Assembly (NCBI RefSeq): GCF_033958435.1
Contig: NC_134142.1
Location: 103,552,501 to 103,616,500 of the forward strand
Direction: 5' to 3'
DNA length: 64,000 bases
Source: Carettochelys insculpta
Lineage: Eukaryota > Chordata > Testudines > Carettochelyidae
Made by a program: the position numbers and the translations under genes. The notes below the pieces were generated by a model. It searched no databases. It worked only from the letters and a program-made list of their open reading frames with translations, and was not told where the DNA came from. This document shows positions 38,640 to 52,914 of this stretch, in pieces. Every line of letters begins with the position of its first letter. Position 1 is the stretch's first letter.

Positions 38640-39755
38640 TGGTGTTTTCAAACAGCAATTGTGCCAACTGTGGTCCAAGAACATAGAGCTGGTGGCTGCC
38701 CTGAATGCATTCATGACAGTGGAACAGCGTTTTTGGACTCGATAGACCAGCACGCACTGTTGGGATCGCATCGTTTAGAAGTCCTGGGACAACCAGCAGT
38801 GGGTGCAGAACTTTTGCATGCGCAAGTCCACTTTCATGGAACTTTGCGATGTGCTGGTGCCCACCCTGAAGCACAGCAACACCAAATTGAGGCAGGCTTT
38901 AATGGTACAGAGGTGAGTGGCAATTGCACTGTGGAAGTTTGCAATCCCCGACAGTTACCAGTCAGTGGCAAATCGGTTTGGTGTGGGCAGATCTACATTG
39001 GGGTCTGTGGTGATGGAGGTGGCCCATGCAATTTGTTGGCATCTTCTCAGGAAGACTGTGACCCTGGGAGATGTACAGGCCGTAATGGATGGCTTTGCTG
39101 CCCAGGAGTTTCCTAACTGCGGTGGGGCAATAGATGGAGTGCACATCCCCATCGTGGCTCCACCCCACCTGGCCTCAGAGTATGGTCATGCAGGGGTTGG
39201 TAGATCACCAAGGTCATTTTACTGACATCAACATTGGTTTGTCAGGGAGGGTTCATGACGTGCATATTCTGAAATTTGGGACTGTTGGGGGTTGCAAAGC
39301 TCCTGAATGGGACTTTTTTCCCTGGTCAGAAAATCAAGGTGGGTGACATGGAGATGCCCATTGTTATATTAGGTGACCTTGCTTACCCTCTGCTTCCCTG
39401 TTTGATTAAACCCTACACATGAGCCCTGGACCCCAGCAAGGAAAACTTTAATCACAGACTGAGCAGATGCAGAATGGTCATGGAATGTCCCTTTGGAAGT
39501 TAGAAAGCGAGGTTCAGATGTTTGACTCATTTGGACATTTCTGAAGCTAATGTCCCCACCATTGTTACGACATACGCTAGTTTGCACAACATATGTGAAT
39601 CGAGGCAGGAGACCTTCCCGTCTATTTGGAATTCTGAAGTGGTGGCACTAGGCAAGGCTTACTCACAGCTGTCTACACTGCCATCCACTAGTATCCACAC
39701 TCAGGCTGCACCAGTAAGGGATGCTTTAAAAAACACATTTATGACTGATCTGTAA
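38640..39755 (+). pseudogene. Harbinger (HARBI1-like) transposase, frameshifted
   Basis: Segments in changing frames follow the family order: MAIALWKFAIPDSYQSVAN and FGVGRSTLGSVVMEV (helix-turn-helix-like), NCGGAIDGVHIPIVAP (first catalytic Asp), LVDHQGHFTDINIGLSGRVH then DVHIL (second Asp), and CRMVMECPFG followed by ARFRCL (the Glu region) and LHNICESRQETFPS. Frameshifts near 38917, ~39185 and ~39510 and a TGA near 39420 break it. Compared with functional HARBI1 (~350 residues), most of the length is still recognisable. Confidence 0.85.
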
Positions 39756-39759
39756 CACA

Positions 39760-41800
39760 CATGGTACCTATGTCTGTCTCTGCCCTAATGCCAATAAATC
39801 AACTGTGCTCTTTTTTGGTGGGAGGGGGTTAAGTTGCAGTACATAGAATGTAATGTGCCTTCAGTGCCCCCTCCCCCTACCCCAGTTACCTCAGCCGTGC
39901 GTTTGCTGTGGACAAGGGAGTTTCATTGCCCAGCTGTGCTTTCAATGGCACGCATCCTCCCCCCACCCTCCTGTTTTGTGTTCCCTCTCCCCAGATCCAC
40001 TCCTGAAGGACAAGAAATCACACTGAGCTCAAGGGAATGATTTTATTTTGGGGGGGAGGAGTGGTTTGAGTGGCCGGAAAAAGAAGCCTTCTAAAGGGTG
40101 CTTGAATAGCCTTTTGCAGTGGCCTTTGCGGCTGGAGTGACAGGGTAGCCTTGCCCTCACTGCACGCGGGGACCCCGACAACAGGGGATGGGTGTCCTCC
40201 CCTCAGGGGACTCCAGCCAGCAGGTATCAGCTGATGCCCTGCTGGGTTGGGAGTCCCTCTGCAACTGAAGCAGGGAGCACAGGATCTCTGTCTGCTCAGT
40301 AACGGCCATTAATGAGCTTTACTGCAACCTCAGTATGCTTTGCCACGGCCTCATTCATCTCTGATAACTGCTGCTGCAGGTCAAGCATTCTCTCACTAAA
40401 GTTTACTTGACTCTGATGCCACTCAGCTGTAATGTGATGCCACTGAGCAGTGTCCTTTTGTCAAGTTCTTGTGCTCTGCCTGAGTGCATTGCATGTGCAT
40501 GTGCTGCAGGATCATATCTTGTTTGCACTTCCTGTGTCTCTGGGTTTTCTCTGCAACACTGGACACTGGCTCTGGAAATTGAAGGTCAAAATTTTAATGT
40601 GCCTTGAAATACAATGAATGGGTTTTTCTGCATACTATCACTGAAAGTATACTTTTGAAGGACACACAGGTTACTAAGGATGGGACAGTAAGTGTGCATT
40701 TCATAATACCTCACTTGCCATCACTTCTCCAGCACATTAATCTGTGGACATGTTAAGTTATAAGTATAGTCCTCTTTTGGTGGGAATGGGAAGGTCTGCA
40801 AAGCAGGGGCAGCTGCCAGGTGTGCTGTGGCAGTGATAAATGGACAGCTGCATATGGGGCTTTGATGCACAATAAAAATATAAAGAAAAAGAATGTCCAA
40901 AGAAAGGCTGGATGTAAAGGAACATGGGAGAGGAAAAGCACAGCAGAGGAATCCCCCGTGTGGCGGGGGGGGATTCCTGAGAATTGAAAACAAATGGTGC
41001 TTGCTCAGGGACATGGGAGGGGAAATGACCAGCAGGGCCCAGCAGCCGTGTGGCACCTGGGAGTCCTGCAAAATCAAAAGAAACACTGGGGGAAGGGGAA
41101 ACACCCAGCAGAGCCTGGCAGCAGCATGGCACACGGGGGGGGCGGGGGGGCAGGTAATAAAAAATGAAAAGAAATGCTGGTTGAAAAAGAACATGGGGGA
41201 GGGAACCCCCACAGAAGCTGCAAAACTCGTTGTGGGGTAGAGAATGGAGCACCCACCAGCTGCTGCAGCCCAATGTAAAGAGGCAGGAAGCATGTTAACA
41301 AAAACAGAATTCCCATGCTTCTGCAGGTTGCAAAGACATCGCCTCCTAAAACTAACAGATATGGAGAAAACAGCTACTCCTGTGTGACCAAAAGCCTTGA
41401 AAATTTGCTAAAATGCTGTATGGTGCCAGGACACCAGATCGCTATCTGGTTGCCTGGCATGGGAAGGTGTGCTACCATGGAAGCCACAACTAGTGTGGCC
41501 TGCCCAAGAATCTCGTGGAAAAAAATACAAGAGTGCCTGGATGAGGTCTTCAAGGAGATCTCCAAAAAGGAGAACCGCTCCATCTCAAGAAACATTAACA
41601 TGCTGTTCTGAGGGGCACAGAAGCACAGCTAGCAAACCTGTACCAATGCAAAACCCTATAGCTATATCCACCCCCAACCCGCTTCTAGCATGCAGAATAA
41701 AGACTCACCTGAACCGCTTGCTCCAGAGGAGACTGCTGTGGAGGGACCTACCGTGGAAGGCACCAGTTCCAGGTCTATGGTGAAGAGCTCCAGGCTGTCC
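39760..41800. other. Harbinger internal region between the two genes
   Basis: Contains further minus-strand codons likely belonging to the Myb-like gene or its tail (about 41374-41601: ATLVVASMVAHLPMPGNQIA) and GC-rich, G-run-rich sequence at 40900-41240. No independent gene was recognised. Confidence 0.5.
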
Positions 41801-41811
41801 AGAACAACTTC

Positions 41812-42284
41812 CTATGTCCCCTGCTCATTGCTTCCATCATTCTCTCCATTGCCCTCTTCCTCTGGGCCATGCTGCTCCTCCGTGCTCACCCCAGAATTCA
41901 TACCAGGGCCTCCACAAGTATCATAATTCAGTCCGGGCTCTGTGGCGAGATCACTCCCCATAAGCATGTGGAGAGGTTGATAGTAGCAGCAGGTCTGTGG
42001 AACCACACTGACCGCTGGTTGGCTTCTCAGAGTTTTTGATAGGCCTGATGGAGTTCTTTAACCTTCACCCAGCACTGCACAGAGTTCTGGGAGTAACCTC
42101 GGGCTGCCATCTTGCACACTATTTGATCATAGATGGCTGCATTTCTCTTGGCCACCCAAAGTCTCTTCACCACTGACTGGTCTCCCCAAGTGACAATGAG
42201 ATCCAGAATCTCCTGGTGGGTCCAAGCTGGGGCTCTCTTGCGAGCCTGAGAAGTGCTAGTCAGATCACTACCCTGAGTGTTCAT
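41812..42284 (-). pseudogene. Myb/SANT-like DNA-binding protein of Harbinger, broken
   Basis: From Met at 42284 (minus strand) the protein reads MNTQGSDLTSTSQARKRAPA followed by WTHQEILDLIVTWGDQSVV and later QCWVKVKELHQAYQKL. This is the trihelix/Myb-like domain with its three spaced Trp residues. The frame stops at 42027 and continues in another frame as VPQTCCYYQPLHML and an acidic region (STEEQHGPEEEGNGEND). The protein would deliver the transposase to the termini. Confidence 0.85.
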
Positions 42285-42707
42285 GACTGCAGTACAGAGC
42301 TACCAATAACTGCCACTGATGTGGTGCAACGCAAAGGGGTTTTTTGATAATGGACACCCTTTTTATTTTCAGGGGTGGGCTGCTAAATTCCAATTCAGAT
42401 TTTAATTCAAATGCAATCTAAACTTCATGGGCTTACTGTGACCTTCTTCCTGCACACCTGGCAGCAGATGCATAACAAAGTGGCCATACTTGGAAGTTAA
42501 CAAATTCAAATTAAGGACATGGTGTTCCCATACTAGCCTTGACTGGAGATTTTAAATTTGACAGAGATGCTATATCCATCCTATAATATTGATATTCTGT
42601 GATTGGCATTATGGCTCAATAAATCGAGTTAACACTATTACATGCAAAGACACTCATGCTTTAATATTGAGCTTGAAATGCAAATTTATCTCGTAGATGC
42701 AGCCTAA

Positions 42708-44628
42708 GACTTTATGGCATTATTTAAGTTATAAATCCATGCCCCTATACTGGTTCAAAATGTGACATAAGAGACGTGATGGTAAATTCAAAGTTGTCTA
42801 AGTTGTGTGAAAGAAATGGAAATCAATTGGAGAAATTAATAATAATTCAGTTTTTGCTGTGATTGATCTCTATAGCTTTGTTTGAATATCACCAAAGCAA
42901 GAATTCAGGTAAAATGTCAGAAAACAGAAAAATCAGTACAACAGAACACATGTGACAAAACCTACATTTACACAGAATTTCAAGTAGAGGCAACATATAC
43001 AGTATATAAAAATAATTGAACCTAGAATAGAATTTATTTTAAATATATTAATTTAATTCTGAACATTTCATTCCAAATATTACAGTACATTTATATTGCA
43101 CACTACTGATAGTGACATATAGGGTATGTGTAGTTACACGCCACAGTGAAAAGCAATCTGTGTCTATATTGTGGTTTGTAGATTCCCATGGTAGTGAAAG
43201 GTTATAGCAGGGAAAAGGCAATGGGTAAATGGTGTGGAAGCTCACCATTGACAGAGCCTTTCCCTGCCACTCCCATACAAATGTCTGTCTTTGCTGCCAG
43301 ACTCTTTGACTTGCAGTGGAGTAGCAGGGCTCCCCAGCTTGCTAGTTGCTAGGGAAAACTTTCTGATAGCCATACACACGAGCACACACCTAACTTGAAT
43401 AGATATGAGCAAGCACTCTAAGAAGAACTTTGTTTTTTCCTTAACCTATATAACTCTATTGACTGAACACGGTGAGGTAACAAAATCTTTGCTGAAAACT
43501 CAGCATCTACCCCTTCAGTTAAGTTGTTACAACTCACAGTGAACGTGTTTGTGGCAACCCCTAGAGACCTCTAACAAAACTAAGGAAATATGACTTGATA
43601 TTTGATATTTCCAAGATAAAAAAAAAAAGAACTTTCAAATCTTAGAGGTAAATTATGTCACAAATCCAGTTCCATTGCAGATTATCTTATATCCTTTGCT
43701 AATTTAGTTCATAAGGACATGATTCAACTATTGAAGATTTGTTGGTGGTGGTTTTCAAAGGATGATTCTTTGATACATGCAACAAACTTTTAACGTTGTT
43801 AAAATGACTTAATATCTAGTTGCTTTTCCATGAAGGGCTTTGGCTTTTGCTCGAACTTTATTTTGTATGTGTTATTAATTTAATGAGTTTGTTCATTGCT
43901 TACAGTTATGTTAGCTCCTTTATTCCAAAACGTAACATTTCCTATTCAAAATTCCAGCACTACAAATAAAGCTTGTCTTGACAGGATATTGATTTTTTTC
44001 CCCCTCCAGCAATATTCCATTTTTGTAATTGCTGGCAAGGGATTAAGCTCAAGCATAAATAAACTACCCCATCTTTTTTTTTTTAAACAAATGATAGTTA
44101 TTCTGTAAGGACCCACCAGAGAGGACTGTTGTAAACTAGCCAATAATTCATTCAGAATAGTCTGTGTAATCAAACTTTTCACAGAGGAGAGCCATTTTAA
44201 AGGTAAAATAAAAAAAAATTAAAAGTAAAAGCTAAATTAAAATAATTTTTGTAAAAATTGCCTTGATGTGTTAAGCTTTAGTTCTGCATATTCTTTCCCT
44301 GTTTCCTCCACAATAGGTGGACATATTAGTTCATATTAACTGCAGTAACGCAAGGAATTAAATGAAGCCTATTTTATATTTATTTACATGTTTTTGTTTG
44401 TGATATTTTACAGTAATATTTACAGGATTAAAAATAAGACTGGACTGATTATTCTCCCCTGTGCATGTCCGCATCCAAAGAAGGCTTTTGTTTAATTCAA
44501 TCTCCAGAAGTAGAATGCAGCTTAGTGTTTACCAGCTATGTTGAAAGAAAATATCATTATTTAGCCTTTACACCTTTTTCCTTTTTTAATTTTGAATTTT
44601 AAATTGCCTGTTTTTCATTTCTTTGTAG
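42708..44628 (+). other. PDE3B intron, no recognisable feature
   Basis: AT-rich intron between the Harbinger element and the exon at 44629. Confidence 0.5.
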
Positions 44629-45787
<1,159 letters not shown>

Positions 45788-46496
45788 TAAACTAGTTGAT
45801 GATGTATGATATATTGGAGGGTACACAGCATTTGCTATTTGGGGGTTATTCCTTTTGGTACTGATTTAATTTTTTTTCTATTTCTAAAGAATGATTCCTG
45901 TCAGATAATTTTATTGAAAACATTTTTAAGTTATTTTGATTGTGTTATGAGCTTGAAAAAATCCTATCAATTTTATCTGTTTCTCAGACATTAATTTATT
46001 TTTCTCCTTTGTTTAGAATGATACAAAATATCAGCCTCTGCCTTAGGAAGTTGCCTCCACCAAGTCTCCACTTTTGTACCAAAGTTTTACAAACACTCAT
46101 GTATATGCCCGTCAACACTCGTGTAATAATGGATCTATTGTGTCAGTAGAATTAGCCATTTGCATTAGTATGTACAGGATCAGAGCTAGAAAGTCTAATA
46201 TCCCTATCATGACTGCTGCAGGGTCATACTAGTCCCATACAGGAGAGGGCAATATACTGCTGCATATGCACAGTAAATGCTTATCAAACATTATAAAGAA
46301 TAAAGCTTGTAAAAAAAAAATACACATCATCCTCCCAGAGATTGATATTGGAAATGGTCTCCAACCAGAGACTGTTTCTGTTGGGGCATAATCTGCTCAA
46401 ATATTCAAAAAGTTTTTGGCAGATTGACCATGTTGTAATGGTCTAGACACTCTTTGAAAAAAGCATAGTTTTATAAGTTTTAATTGTAGTTTTACT

Positions 46497-46770
46497 GCAA
46501 TAGAACCTCAGAGTTAAAAACTGATCAGTCAATCACACACCTCATTTGGAACCTGAGGTATGCAATTAGGTAGCAGTAGAGAACCAAAAAAAAAAAAAAG
46601 TACAGGACTATGTTAAATGTAAATTACTTTTTTTTTTTTAAAAAAAAAAAAAAAAGGCAGCATTGTTCTGCATTGTGAAGTTCTGAAGCTGTATTAAGCT
46701 AATAATAATGTGTAGACTTTTGAAAGAACTATGTTTTGTTCGGAGTTACGCTTCCAGGACAATTTGTTTT
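46497..46770. mobile_element. Mariner/Tigger-type MITE remnant
   Basis: Starts AATAGAACCTCAGAGTTAAA and ends near GTTCGGAGTTACGCTTCCAG. Interior CTCATTTGGAACCTGAGGTA and long A/T runs match a family I associate with CAGTAGAACCTCAGAGTTACGAAC-type termini. No clear TA pair could be fixed, so its ends are approximate. Confidence 0.5.
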
Positions 46771-46779
46771 GGTTGCAGG

Positions 46780-48250
46780 GAAATGGATCACTTGAAGGAA
46801 AAATTCAAACTCTGGATAGCAGGACATTATATTCCTAGATCTAGGTCTCCAAGTGACAGGCCCTCATGACAACTAGTCTGACCTTACAATCATGGTTTGT
46901 ATCATTGTGAATCCATCTTACCTGCCACACCTGCCCATAATACTTGTCGCTCTGCAGTAGGTTTTGCAGCACCTGCAGCAGCTGTGCCACAGTGGACATT
47001 GTCGTAGCTGCCAGGTTCCCTACCAAACCTGAGACTGGCGATCCTGAAGTTGCTGCTTCTGAAGCCTCTCCTAGGTTGTGCCTTGCTATTGCTGGTCTTA
47101 GAGCTCTTAACAACTCTTGCTTGGTTGCCTTCTTTGGAAGGGTTGGCTTAAATGTGTTACAGGTTTGCACTCACTTCCTGAGCACATTCTAGGCAGAACG
47201 TGTATTGCTACACTCTCTTGCTGTCTGTCTCTCTCTCTCTCCTCCCCAGCCCCTGCAAGGAGTCTTCCAAGAGCTCGGTCATATACTGCCTGAATGTGAA
47301 ATGGAAACAAACCACTTCTGCAACGAACATCAGAGAGTATCTTCTTGTAGCCTCCCCTAAGCTCAGTCTTTAAACGGTCCCCCAGTCTTCATATTTTTGC
47401 CCTGATATTGAGATGTACCCCCTCAGAGTTCTCTTCTTGGAGGTAATGTCTTCATTCCCTCTGGGACTTCTTTGGCCAGTTTTCCAGGGCTACTGAACAG
47501 TTGAGGTATCCTTCAAATGATGCATCAAAATCTAGTCCAGTCCAATATCACCAGTCATTTCTCTGGACCTCTTAACTTCCCCTTCTATGGCTATTCCATT
47601 TGTGGGCTGTGGTCCCCAATGGCCCTGCAGCCTCCTGTTGCATCTCTTCAGCTTGGTGCTGTAATTCCTTTGGCCACTTCTCCACAGCCCTTAACTTTTA
47701 CCATCCACTTCACCCATATGGTAGGGCTGAAGCCTTTGCTGTTCTGCGCCTCTCTCGTCCCTTCTGGCAACTGCTGTCTACAGTCCTTTAGCTTCCTCAG
47801 CCATCTAGTAACATCATCCATGCCCTTCTACTTCCAGGCAACAGCTGCTTTCAGGTGTCTTCTACAGCTCCTTTTATATGGGCCTGCAGGGCCCAAATGA
47901 CTACTCCCTGCAGCCTCTCTCCAGTTGGCTCCATCCCACAGCCTCCCTAGTCCACCTGGAGAACTCATCCCCACTGCTCTTTTCAGGGCTTGTGTGCTCA
48001 TGAGTCCTCCAGTAGGCCCCCAGACTCACTGAGCTGCAACTCCATGCTGACTACCCGTCAAGATACTGTCCTCCCTCCTACGGGGCATAGACCCCTCTCA
48101 CCTATGAATTAGAGTCCTCTTTCTTCCCTTCCTACACAAAACCATCACCACAAATGCATCTGCATTAAACTAGGGAGCCCATCTGGATAACTGTGACACA
48201 AGGGAAGTGGAGACCTCAGGATTCCAGAATGCATATCCGTACCCTGGAAT
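46780..48250 (-). repeat. Possible retroelement remnant in PDE3B intron
   Basis: A 109-codon minus-strand ORF at 46841-47170 (LLRALRPAIARHNLGEASEA; VWQVRWIHND) has ordinary amino-acid composition, unlike other intronic ORFs, and is followed by C/T-rich sequence to ~48180. I do not recognise the protein. A fossil gag or transposase fragment is possible but unproven. Confidence 0.3.
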
Positions 48251-49860
<1,610 letters not shown>

Positions 49861-51040
49861 GAGGACTTTGGACTGATGTACAGTACTATAGCAGAAAGCA
49901 TATTTTCAGTTTTTACTGTGCTGTTTATAGACTAACACAGTTAACATGCAGTTGAAAGGCCTTAATACTGTGAGAGGATTCTTGCTGCTCCATAAGAATC
50001 CCACTCCTATGCACTTTTACCACATGGAATATAAAACTTTATTCAAAGACTGAATATCATATACCATGATGCAAAGTTCTCCCTGCCCTTCTTGGTGTAC
50101 AGATACCTTGATATAATGCTGCCTTGCTGAATTCACAGCTCTTTTTTTCTATGAGTTACCTCCAGTTCTAAAATAATTCAGTGACTTGAGTTACCAAAGT
50201 GGACAGAACTTTTTGCTTACATGGTAATAATGGGTAGATCCTAACAATATTTTGAGAATTGTACTGAATGTTGTTTTTGGATGTGAATATAAAAAGGAAG
50301 TCTGTGCCTGTAGGAAAACCAATAGGAATATTACAGTACAAGCCTGATTGGAGGTCTCTATGCAGTGCAATGATTTGCCTAATGCAGTTATCGCAGATTG
50401 GTTTAACCATTTGATTGATGACTGTGAAAGAAAAGCTAAATTCTAATTTTTGTGGTTTAAAAAAATCCCAGGTGCATCTATTTGTGATGCTTTTTACTGT
50501 TTTTATTTTTTGCTGAAAATATTCAGGTTTGCAGTGGGTATTCACGACAGTTATTGAATACAAGGCTCTCATTTATATATTGCCTTGCTGTTCTGTGGTG
50601 GAACACAAAAACTGTTCAGTTATTTTAATTATGAAGGGATTTTATTCTTTTAGTCAATGATGCTATATTTTTCACTCTTACTCAGGATTCATGTTTAAAA
50701 ACATGTTGATTTACCACACAGCAGATTTTATATAATTTAAAATACTGCACCAATGTTAGATGTTAATTTTTTGAAGAAAATAAGTTCATAATTCATTTAT
50801 TCTTTGTATGTAAAACTTCAGGAGAATTAAAGTTTTTTTTTTGTTTTTTGTTTTTTTTAAAAAAGCTATTGTTTCAAAATGGCAAGTGTATATTTTCCTT
50901 GTCACTAGAAATCATGCATAGATACATACCACAAAACATAGTTTAAACCACTCATGCTGGAGATAAACAGCTTCCAAACTTTTTACTACTGTTGTGAAAC
51001 AACACGCATACATTGAATAAAGAATGTATTATAGAGTTAT
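49861..51040 (+). other. PDE3B: PDE3B 3' untranslated region
   Basis: AT-rich non-coding sequence follows the TGA without splice signals. An ATTAAA-like motif sits near 50826 and a canonical AATAAA at 51016-51021, so the main cleavage site is probably near 51040. A second AATAAA at 51492-51497 lies beyond a foldback element (51064-51395), and its use would put that hairpin into a longer 3'UTR. The 3' boundary is inference from signals, not transcript data. Confidence 0.7.
51016..51021 (+). promoter_or_regulatory. Candidate poly(A) signal of PDE3B
   Basis: Canonical AATAAA about 1.16 kb after the PDE3B stop codon, in ATTGAATAAAGAATG context, just before the terminus of a foldback element. Confidence 0.6.
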
Positions 51041-51063
51041 CATTGGAATGTCAACATCTCTAT

Positions 51064-51395
51064 GGGCTTGTCTATACTAGCCCCAGGGGGCATGGTAATC
51101 AGCCCGAGCGGGGAATAGCAATGAGGAGCTGCGATGCATATGCAGGACCTCATTAGGCTAATTTTCACCACGTGAACTTCAAAGTTGATAACAAAATATG
51201 AAGAAGGATTCTTTCGAAGGTGGGGTTCATTTTCGAAAGAGCCCCATCTACACCACTTTTTTTTTGAAAGAATTTCTTCTGAAAAGAGATTATGCAAATG
51301 GAGCAAGAGATATGTAAACCAGTGCCTCATTTGCATTTTTATTTCCCTCATTTGCATTCCTCTTTCGAAAGAGGAATGCAAATGTAGATGTAGCC
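51064..51395. mobile_element. Foldback MITE D just after the PDE3B poly(A) signal
   Basis: Left end GGGCTTGTCTATACTAGCCC and right end ATGTAGATGTAGCC (inverse GGCTACATCTACAT). TTCGAAAGA motifs are paired across the unit (TTCTTTCGAAGGTGGGG / CTCTTTCGAAAGAGG). No ORF. Confidence 0.75.
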
Positions 51396-52400
51396 ATCAT
51401 GTATTCTCTCTAATCAGGTCTACATCTTTGCCAGCACATGCCGAATGTAAAATGTTACTACTATATATTTGCAATATCCCACAGCAGTGTAAATAAACTT
51501 ATTGAATTGCAGAATATATAGGAGTTTAAGGGGTTTTAAATGAGAAGTCTAAACATTCCACAAAACAGGACAACTCTCATTATAAGGGTAATTGGAAACT
51601 AACTGCTTAAACTATTCAAGCTGCAACTATGTAATTTTCTTGTGCAAACAGTAAACTACACTAATTTTAAAATATGTACCTTTGAATGCCAACAAGTCTT
51701 TAAATTCTGCACAGTGAATAAATCCAGACACTTTTTTTTTTTTAACGCTTGCAGACTGCATCTAAAGTTATCTGTATTTATATCTTCAGCTCAAATGTGT
51801 AAAAAATGTCATTTTCTCAAGATAAACTTAGTGGAAACTGTTACATTGGCAGAGATTTTTAATCTAAATTTTGCAGAATTGGCCAATCTAAATTACTAGA
51901 AATGGAAGCTTGGAGTTGTTTTTGTTTCAGACAGCGCCTCTCTATGGATCATTTTGGAAAAGCAGTAAAACACGCTTATATATCATACAGTCAGTGTGAA
52001 ATTCCCCTGCTACTGCCATTATGCTACCACCCCATATTTGGTAACACTTAAGCAGTGTTCCCACCAAATACTTCTACCAGTAATAAAATGTAACACGTTT
52101 AATTTGACACTGATTATGCAATTATACTATACGTTCTGTTAATAGATTTTTAAAAACTTTACTGTAGCAATTATCTTGTATTTACATTATGCTTTTTAAT
52201 TACTCTATCTTATGTATTCAACATATACATGTGCATTTAAGAATGCAGCATATGGTCTGTCTCACTGACTATTTCATCTGTTTTATTTTACCTGATAAGC
52301 TAGTATGAAATGCTTTAGCATAAAGACATGAGTAATATTTTATTTTTCCATTTAAATTACTTAAGACCATTATACATAGCATACTGAACAGAAATCATCC
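51396..52400. other. Intergenic sequence, no recognisable feature
   Basis: AT-rich. It includes a second AATAAA at 51492 that could serve as an alternative PDE3B poly(A) signal. Confidence 0.45.
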
Positions 52401-52914
52401 CAGGGCTAGGGTCAGCAACCAAAACAGCAAGAGCAGCCATGTTTTTCCCAATTGGGTAAAAAACTCAATAATTCAAGAGCTGCAATACATGTTGACTACA
52501 AGATGGTCCTTAATAAATAACATCAAACTGTACTTTTTATAACCCGTTTTAAGAACAGTGCAGACACAATGATTTGTAATGCAATACACGTTTACTGCAA
52601 GACATTCACAAACTTTTTACATATTCTATTTCCTTACACTTTGTGTGTGTTTGTACCACTGTCTTCCTGACTTTCACTTCCAAAACCTCTCTCTCTCTCT
52701 CTGGAGGACACTAGGGGGAATTATCCAGCGTTTTGAGATCACATACAATGTGCTATTTAGGTATGAGTTGTTCATTTTGGAGCTTTTGGACATTCACTGT
52801 TTATTGAAAATAATCAGCAGGGCTTTGTTTACTTTACAATTATAGCCATCAGGAGCCACAAAGAGTCCTTAAAGAGCCATATGCAACTCCGGAGCCACAG
52901 GCTACAGACCCCTG
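52401..52914. mobile_element. hAT-like non-autonomous element
   Basis: Begins CAGGGCTAGGGTCAGCAACC and ends GGAGCCACAGGCTACAGACC then CCTG. Inverse ends CAGGG(G)T..G..AGC match the common CAGGGGTCGGCAACC-type hAT termini. Subterminal AGAGCTGCAATACATGTTGA and AGAGCCATATGCAACTCC also pair loosely. No convincing 8-bp duplication was found. Confidence 0.6.

Larger units (their letters stand above)
38174..42704. mobile_element. PIF/Harbinger element, near full-length, with TAA target duplication
   Basis: Inverted termini GGCTGCATCTAC (38174-38185) and GTAGATGCAGCC (42693-42704) are flanked by TAA on both sides (38171-38173, 42705-42707), the classical PIF/Harbinger target. Inside, a broken HARBI1-like transposase runs on the plus strand (about 38640-39755) and a Myb/SANT-like gene on the minus strand (to 42284). 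These are the two genes such elements need: the nuclease and its DNA-binding partner. It is 4531 bp long. Many stops and frameshifts show it is inactive. Confidence 0.9.

Noticed and set aside
40721..41293. 190-codon minus-strand ORF inside the Harbinger element
   Set aside because: Composed mainly of Ser/Pro/Phe from C/T-rich DNA; no match to transposase or Myb-like partner.
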